Shown here piece by piece: positions 59,008 to 64,000 of a stretch of DNA of 64,000 nt (its first letter is position 1; the number at the start of each line of letters is the position of its first letter). Origin of the DNA: Acidimicrobiaceae bacterium (GTDB lineage: Bacteria; Actinomycetota; Acidimicrobiia; Acidimicrobiales; UBA8592); contig JAHECR010000011.1 in assembly GCA_024641655.1 (NCBI GenBank), positions 7,564-71,563 of the forward strand, written 5' to 3'. The position numbers were made by a program, and so were the translations under genes. Under the pieces are notes generated by a model. It had not been told where the DNA came from and made no database searches. It saw nothing but the letters and a program-made list of their open reading frames with translations.

Positions 59008-59028
59008 CGCGTCGGCAGGGCCGTCACG

Positions 59029-59034
59029 TACGCT
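59029..59034 (+). promoter_or_regulatory. -10 element (TACGCT) of the HAD hydrolase
   Basis: Ends 6 nt before GTG 59041, beyond the terminator. Confidence 0.5.
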
Positions 59035-59040
59035 CGCCGG

Positions 59041-59718
59041 GTGATCGAGGCCGGGAGTTCCGAGGCAGCGTCGTCCGAAACAGCATTGTTCGACGCAGTG
59101 TTGTTCGACTTCGGCGGGGTCGTCACCACCAGCCCCTTCGACGGGTTCGCGGCCTACGAGGCCCGTACCGGGCTGCCCCCGGGGCTGATCCGGCACATCA
59201 ACAGTACCAACCCCGACACCAACGCCTGGGCCCGCTTCGAGCGCAGCGACGTCGGGCGCGACGAGTTCGCGTCGCTCTTCGAGGCCGAGGCTGCAGCACT
59301 CGGTCACACGCTCGATGCGCGCGAGGTGCTCGCCTGTCTGGCGACGACCGTGCGTCCGGAGATGGTGCGGGCCATCGAGCGGCTCCGCGGGACCCACAAG
59401 ACCGCGATCGTGACGAACAACGTCGTCTCCGAACCGACGTCCCGACCCGACGAGGCGGCTGCTCCGACGGCCTCGGTCCTGGGGCTGGTCGACGTCGTGG
59501 TGGAGTCGTCCAAGGTCGGGGTCCGCAAGCCCGAGACGAGGTTCTACGAGATCGCGTGCGAGGCGCTCGGCGTCGCGGCCACCGCATGCGTGTTCCTCGA
59601 CGACCTCGGCATCAACCTCAAGCCCGCCCGGGCCATGGGAATGACGACGATCAAGGTGACCAGCGGACCCCAGGCGCTCGTTGATCTCGAAGCCGTCCTG
59701 GGCGTCACGCTCACCTGA
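59041..59718 (+). CDS. HAD-superfamily hydrolase, epoxide-hydrolase-N-like
   Basis: Haloacid-dehalogenase-like phosphatase (225 aa). Motif I reads AVLFDFGGVVTTS, the nucleophile Asp with Gly-Gly instead of DxD, as in the N-terminal phosphatase of soluble epoxide hydrolase. Motif II is TNNVVS-type Asn-Asn, motif III KVGVRKPETRFYEIA, motif IV FLDDLGINLKPARAMGM. The missing second Asp suggests altered catalysis. The first 17 residues are low complexity and might not be translated from GTG 59041. Confidence 0.88.
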   Translation: MIEAGSSEAASSETALFDAVLFDFGGVVTTSPFDGFAAYEARTGLPPGLIRHINSTNPDTNAWARFERSDVGRDEFASLFEAEAAALGHTLDAREVLACLATTVRPEMVRAIERLRGTHKTAIVTNNVVSEPTSRPDEAAAPTASVLGLVDVVVESSKVGVRKPETRFYEIACEALGVAATACVFLDDLGINLKPARAMGMTTIKVTSGPQALVDLEAVLGVTLT

Positions 59719-59773
59719 CTGTCGACCTGAGCCGGTCGGACGCGCCCGACCAGGCGCGGCCTCGGGGGCGGAG

Positions 59774-60466
59774 CTACCGGCCGGCGCGTAGATAGGTCAG
59801 CACGGCGAGGACTCTTCGGTGGGCGCCGTCTTCGGGCTCGAGCCCGAGTTTCATGAACACGTTGGTGATGTGCTTTTCGACCGCGCCCTGCGAGATGACG
59901 AGCTGCTCACCGATGCCGGCGTTCGACAGGCCTTCGGCCATCAATCCGAGCACCTGGCGCTCACGGGGGGTGAGTCGCTCGAGCTCCAGCCCCTGACGGG
60001 AGCGGGCCAGGAGCTGGCTCACGACTTCGGCGTCGACGGCACTGCCGCCGGCGGCCACCCGGCGCAACGAAGCGAGGAAGTCCTGCGTGTCGATGACACG
60101 ATCCTTCAGGAGGTAGCCCACGCCCGCGACGTCGCCGGCCAGGAGGTCGCCGGCGTATCGTTCCTCGACGTACTGCGAGAGCACGAGGACCGCCACGGCG
60201 GGGTGTGAGCGGCGGATCTCCAACGCGGCCCGGACACCCTCGTCGGTATGGGTGGGCGGCATGCGCACGTCGATCAGCGCGAGGTCCGGTTCGTGGTCGG
60301 CGACCGCGTCGAGCAGCGAGGGTGCGTCGCCGACCGCCGCGGCCACCTCGATGCCGTCATCGGTCAGGAGCCGAACGATGCCGTCGCGCAGCAGCACCGA
60401 GTCGTCGGCGACGACGGCGCGAATCGGCGGCCGTTCGTACGATTCGTGGGTGCCGGGCCTAGCCAT
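59774..60466 (-). CDS. NarL/LuxR-family response regulator
   Basis: Receiver plus HTH_LuxR transcription factor (230 aa). Receiver: VVADDS with phospho-Asp at 66 (LALIDVRMP), conserved Ser (LVLSQY) and Lys (LLKDRV). DNA-binding domain: LTPRERQVLGLMAEGLSNAGIGEQLVISQGAVEKHITNVFMKL. Start 60466 lies 8 nt inside the end of the kinase gene, so they are coupled. Promoters it controls are unknown. Confidence 0.96.
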   Translation of the reverse strand: MARPGTHESYERPPIRAVVADDSVLLRDGIVRLLTDDGIEVAAAVGDAPSLLDAVADHEPDLALIDVRMPPTHTDEGVRAALEIRRSHPAVAVLVLSQYVEERYAGDLLAGDVAGVGYLLKDRVIDTQDFLASLRRVAAGGSAVDAEVVSQLLARSRQGLELERLTPRERQVLGLMAEGLSNAGIGEQLVISQGAVEKHITNVFMKLGLEPEDGAHRRVLAVLTYLRAGR

Positions 60467-61796
60467 GACGGGGGATCTCCGCGGTGATCGTGGTGGGCCC
60501 ACCACGAGGCGACGTGATGGTCAGCGTCCCGTCCACGCCGTGGACCCGCGCTCGCATCCCCGCCAAACCGGTTCCCTCGGACACGTCAGCCCCCCCGGAA
60601 CCGTCGTCGTGGATCGTGACCCGCACGCGGTCACCGAGTCCGATCACGTGCACCGACGCGACCCGGGCGTGTGCGTGCTTCAAGATGTTCGCGATCGCCT
60701 CGTTGGCGATGAAGTAGACGGTCTCGGCCACGTCGGTGTCGAGGTCGAGGTCGGGCTCGACGCGCACGGAGATGGGGATCGGGGCGCCGGCGACGATCGC
60801 CGAGAGCGCGGCATCGACCCCGCGATCCTCGAGGATCGCCGGATGTAGCCCCCGGCCGAGTTGGCGCAGCTCACCGATCGAGCCCTGCACCTTGTCGCGC
60901 GCCTGGAGTACCAGCACCCGAGCCCGCTCGGGGTCGCGGTCCAGGTGGCTTGCGGCCATGGCGAGGTCGAGGCCGATGGCCACCAGTTGCTGTTGCACCC
61001 CGTCGTGCAGGTTGCGTTCGATGCGGCGGCGCTCGCGCGCCACGGCATCGAGGATTTCTTCGCGCTGCCCGGTCAGCGCCGACACCCGCTGTTCGGCCTC
61101 GGCGAGGCGATCCGGGCCGAGGAACCACGACGCGAAGGCCGCCTTGCGGTGCGCGACCCAGATCGCGACCCTCGGCCCTGCCGCGAGCAGAAGCGCGATC
61201 AGCGGCAGCGAAAGGAGGAGGCCGCCGCCGGAGATGTGCAGGTTCCAGAAGGGAACGACGTTGGCCCCGAAGGCGAGCTGAGCCACGACCGCGTAGGGCA
61301 GCACACCGATGGCGTAGAACACCGGGCCGACGAGCACGTTGGCGGCGACGAAGGCCACCTGTCGCCACCGGGCAGCGTCGGACCAGGCACGGCGGAGGGC
61401 GCCGATCCAGACGCCGTGCACGACCGTGGTGGGGCGTTCGGCGATCTCGACGCCCACCCAACCTGCCATGGCGCGCTCGGCGCGGGCGAAGGCGCTGATC
61501 GCGGCGAACCAGGGAACCACCAGCAGCAGACCGATTCCGGCAAAGGTCAGCCCGAAGACGATCGTTGCCAGCGCCAGCGCTGCGACGAAGAACACCGCAC
61601 TTGTCATGACTCCCACCAGCAGGTACGCCACCGCGAGCCACCCCTCGGGTTGGGCGAGCGGCTCGTACCACTGGCGGGCGAGCGCAACGACCGTTTCCCG
61701 GTCCCACTCGAACGGTGCGGGTGCCGACGTCTCCGCCGGCGGGGCCGGTGAAGAAGTGAGCGTCTGCGGGTCGGTCACGAAGACAGTCTCGCTCAT
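60459..61796 (-). CDS. HisKA_3-type sensor histidine kinase with six membrane segments
   Basis: NarX/LiaS-style kinase (445 aa). Several membrane helices lie in residues about 50-235 (PEGWLAVAYLLVGVMTSAVFFV, TIVFGLTFAGIGLLLVVPWFAAI, VAFVAANVLVGPVFYAIGVLPY), with no extracellular sensor, then the phospho-His in RRRIERNLHDGVQQQLVAIGL (about 260) and the HATPase_c ending IHDDGSGGADVSEGTGLAGM. ATG 61796 overlaps the permease stop by 4 nt and its end overlaps the regulator start. Confidence 0.94.
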   Translation of the reverse strand: MSETVFVTDPQTLTSSPAPPAETSAPAPFEWDRETVVALARQWYEPLAQPEGWLAVAYLLVGVMTSAVFFVAALALATIVFGLTFAGIGLLLVVPWFAAISAFARAERAMAGWVGVEIAERPTTVVHGVWIGALRRAWSDAARWRQVAFVAANVLVGPVFYAIGVLPYAVVAQLAFGANVVPFWNLHISGGGLLLSLPLIALLLAAGPRVAIWVAHRKAAFASWFLGPDRLAEAEQRVSALTGQREEILDAVARERRRIERNLHDGVQQQLVAIGLDLAMAASHLDRDPERARVLVLQARDKVQGSIGELRQLGRGLHPAILEDRGVDAALSAIVAGAPIPISVRVEPDLDLDTDVAETVYFIANEAIANILKHAHARVASVHVIGLGDRVRVTIHDDGSGGADVSEGTGLAGMRARVHGVDGTLTITSPRGGPTTITAEIPRHG

Positions 61797-64000
61797 GCGG
61801 CGCCCCGAAGGGTCACAGCGATCGATCGGCTGGATGCGGACCGGACGGCGAGCGAGGCGAGCACCGAGACCGCGGCCAGCGTGGCGAGCGCGATCACCGG
61901 GACCGCCGAGACGGCGAAGACCGTGCCGATGTCGACCGCGTTGGATGCCTCGAACGAGGCGATGATGCCCTTGGTGCCGAACCAACCCCCAACGACGCCG
62001 AGCGCGAGACCGAGCGCCGCGAGGCCCAACAGCTCACGTCGGACCACCTTGCGCAGGTCGCGTTGCCCGGCGCCGAGGGCGCGCATGGCGGCGAGCGCGT
62101 GACGACGCTCGTAGAGGTTCACGGCCATCGTCGAGGCCACGGCCAGCGCTGCGACTCCGGCAACGACGCCCGCGATCGAGCCGAAGATGAGCACGATCGC
62201 GTGACGCGCCGCCTCGTCCTCTGTAGCCAGCTCGCCAGCGGTCGAGGTCCTCGTGCCGACGTCGAGCAGCATCGTCGGTGACGCGTCGGCGGACCACACC
62301 GTATTCGCCATCCCGGGAGCGCCCAGGTCGGTGGCGACGTCGGCGCGGTCCACGTACACCGACCGGCCGCCGTCCTCGACGGTCCCGACGACGAGATAGC
62401 GCGCTGGACCCGACGCGAGCTCCAGCAGCATCTCGTCGCCCACCCGAACGTCGGTGCGAGCCACGAAACCGGCGCTGACGAGGGCCTCGTGGGAGCCGGC
62501 TCTGATGGTGCGGCCGTCGCGCAGCTGGGGGTGGAACAGCTCGGTTCCGGGTCGCAGCCCGAACACGTCCATGTCCCACCCGTCGACTTCACCGGTCGTC
62601 CACACGCCCGCCTCGGCGCCGTCGGCCTCCGAGACGGTGTCGACCGCGAAGGGGAGTCCGGGGTCCTCGGCTCGGGTCAGCGACTCCCAGCGCCACGGGG
62701 CGTCGACGGAGCCGTTGTAACGGTTGACCGACATCGTGAGACCGATGATCACCACCACGGCGCCGACCGCCGCAGCGATCTGCAGCACGACCGCGGTGGC
62801 GCGGGCCCGCTGGTGCAGCGAGGCCCTCGTCGCGAGTCGGGTCTGGAGGCTCCCGAGTCGCAGGTGTGCCAGGGCCCGTTCCGACCAGCGTCGCCCGTAC
62901 GGCGCACCTTCGCGGTCGCGGAGCGCTTCGGCAAGCGCCACGCCGGTGACCCGGCGTGCCGCCCGCGCCGCGACGAGGCGGGCGCCCACCAGGGCGAACA
63001 CCGCGCTCCCCGCGACGACCGGCCAGCTCCACGCCAGAGCGGGCGTGATCCCGACGAACTGCTCGAGCACGAGCCGCGCGATCACGTTGGCGATGACGAT
63101 CCCCAGTGGAAGTCCGATGAGCAGCGACGCCGCGGCGATCACCACCGCGATGGCGCGGAGTCGTCGACGCAGCGGTCGGCTCTGCGCGCCGAGCGCCCGC
63201 ATCACCGCGACCTCACGGGTCCGCTCGGAGATCAGGGTGTTCGTGGTGGATGCCAACAAGACGAGGGCGACGATGCCGGCCACGACGCCGAGCATCCCGA
63301 TCAGCTGGCTCACCTGCGCGATGTCGGCATCGATCGGCGTGGAGCCATCGGGTAGGAACGAGGGGAAGTCCACGAATCGGGCCCCTTCGTCCGTCAGCGC
63401 GGAGCGCATCGACGCCGCGATGGAACGCAACGAGTCGATGTCGTCGTCGGCGGCGGTGATGGCGAGCGTGTTGGTGCCCGCGAGACCGGTGACCATCGCG
63501 GCCGTGTCGAGGTCGGTGAACAACGCCGTACTACCAGACCACCAGATCGTCCCGCCGTGGCCGACGACGGTGAGGGACACGCCCCCGATCTCGACCTGGG
63601 CGCCCACGGGCGCGAGGTCTGCGCTGGTGACCACCTCGCCGTGTTGGCGGGGTAGGGCGCCGGCGTCGAGGTGTAGGCGGTTGATCGTCTGGTCGGGTCC
63701 GATGTCGAGGCCCACCAGACGGGCATGGCGACCATCGGCCAGACGGACCGCTCGGTCGATTGCTCCCTCGGCGGCGGTGACGCCGTCGATGCCGGCAACC
63801 CGGTGGAGCTGGTCGGGCGACAGCGGGCTCGTGGTGACCACGATATCGGCCAGCCCGTCCTCGGCGGCCAGCTGGTGAAGGGTGCCCTCCGACACGGTGG
63901 GAATGGCGAGCACCCCGATCGCGCCCACGGCCAGGGCCAGCGCGAGCACGCTCGTGATGACGCGTCCGGGTGCCCGGCGGAACTGTCGCAGCAGGGATCG
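61793..64000 (-). CDS. FtsX-like ABC transporter permease (5' part outside window)
   Basis: MacB/FtsX-type permease, partial: the frame is open to the window end, where RSLLRQFRRAPGRVITSVLAL precedes the first visible helix. It carries two FtsX domains (VMRALGAQSRPLRRRLRAIA about 260 nt-scale upstream half, and AMRALGAGQRDLRKVVRREL near the C-terminus), each with a four-helix unit, and a large extracytoplasmic core between. Its own ATPase should lie beyond 64000. It is translationally coupled to the kinase-regulator pair, so these three form an export/signalling operon like peptide-sensing systems. Confidence 0.93.
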   Translation of the reverse strand, partial: RSLLRQFRRAPGRVITSVLALALAVGAIGVLAIPTVSEGTLHQLAAEDGLADIVVTTSPLSPDQLHRVAGIDGVTAAEGAIDRAVRLADGRHARLVGLDIGPDQTINRLHLDAGALPRQHGEVVTSADLAPVGAQVEIGGVSLTVVGHGGTIWWSGSTALFTDLDTAAMVTGLAGTNTLAITAADDDIDSLRSIAASMRSALTDEGARFVDFPSFLPDGSTPIDADIAQVSQLIGMLGVVAGIVALVLLASTTNTLISERTREVAVMRALGAQSRPLRRRLRAIAVVIAAASLLIGLPLGIVIANVIARLVLEQFVGITPALAWSWPVVAGSAVFALVGARLVAARAARRVTGVALAEALRDREGAPYGRRWSERALAHLRLGSLQTRLATRASLHQRARATAVVLQIAAAVGAVVVIIGLTMSVNRYNGSVDAPWRWESLTRAEDPGLPFAVDTVSEADGAEAGVWTTGEVDGWDMDVFGLRPGTELFHPQLRDGRTIRAGSHEALVSAGFVARTDVRVGDEMLLELASGPARYLVVGTVEDGGRSVYVDRADVATDLGAPGMANTVWSADASPTMLLDVGTRTSTAGELATEDEAARHAIVLIFGSIAGVVAGVAALAVASTMAVNLYERRHALAAMRALGAGQRDLRKVVRRELLGLAALGLALGVVGGWFGTKGIIASFEASNAVDIGTVFAVSAVPVIALATLAAVSVLASLAVRSASSRSIAVTLRGAA

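Noticed and set aside
59719-59773. Bidirectional terminator between HAD and NarL genes
   Set aside because: Some GC-rich complementarity but no clear stem with a T-run.

Overview
The window is a GC-rich, gene-dense chromosomal segment with short intergenic gaps. No insertion sequence, prophage, CRISPR array or rRNA was seen. The gene content fits an actinobacterium: DUF2510, a DUF1003 gene overlapping an MgtE-N/CBS gene, a PcnA-type HD body, FadE-like acyl-CoA dehydrogenase, EttA and Lhr, many GTG starts, and many start codons placed only 6-9 nt after a TANNNT hexamer, as in leaderless mRNAs. My inference is the class Acidimicrobiia (Ilumatobacter-like); I could not test this by search.

Layout. 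1-3.9 kb: peptide-type ABC importer (binding protein, two permeases, truncated ATPase), minus strand. 4.0-8.5 kb: CBS protein, a 40-bp minisatellite, an OmpR/HK two-component pair behind a 10-codon upstream ORF, a DinB-like protein and a nucleotidyltransferase. 8.5-12.8 kb: a large inverted repeat, a 23-bp minisatellite, a double-FKBP lipoprotein, a TrmH/RlmB methyltransferase, cysS and tRNA-Arg(CCT). 12.8-18.2 kb: MarC-like protein, a secreted or anchored toroid protein, a PAS-GGDEF-EAL protein, rpmB-rpmG and a headless PcnA-like HD protein. 18.2-30.8 kb: single-pass membrane protein, CDF transporter, map, DUF2071, propeller lipoprotein, HtpX-DUF2510, nucleoside hydrolase, formamidopyrimidine-DNA glycosylase, CAP lipoprotein, Fe-S RecB-like nuclease and GNAT. 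30.8-36.7 kb: UDP-xylose synthase and UDP-glucose dehydrogenase, a collapsed F420-oxidoreductase pseudogene, a thiolase-like gene ending inside a 28-bp minisatellite, and a flavodoxin. 36.7-48.2 kb: SurE, a degenerate GGDEF receptor candidate, ArfB, SGNH hydrolase, a 31-aa membrane peptide, DUF1003/MgtE-N, Uup-type ABC-F, GDPD, an enoyl-CoA hydratase/MFS operon and an EfeU iron permease. 48.3-54.2 kb: an overlapping operon ending in Lhr helicase. 54.3-58.7 kb: ettA, EamA exporter, acyl-CoA dehydrogenase. 58.8-59.0 kb: a probable small RNA with a strong terminator. 59.0-64 kb: HAD phosphatase, then a permease/kinase/NarL-regulator operon cut by the window end.

Functional themes are nutrient uptake, signalling (two two-component systems, two c-di-GMP-type proteins), translation and ribosome rescue (cysS, rpmB/G, ArfB, two ABC-F proteins, RlmB, map), DNA repair (Fpg, Lhr, RecB-like nuclease), nucleotide-sugar synthesis and fatty acid metabolism. 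The most interesting signals are non-coding: the structured RNA with a C-rich loop, compact divergent promoters sharing a TA step, upstream micro-ORFs joined to gene starts, and three unrelated intergenic minisatellites, one of which supplies a gene's stop codon.
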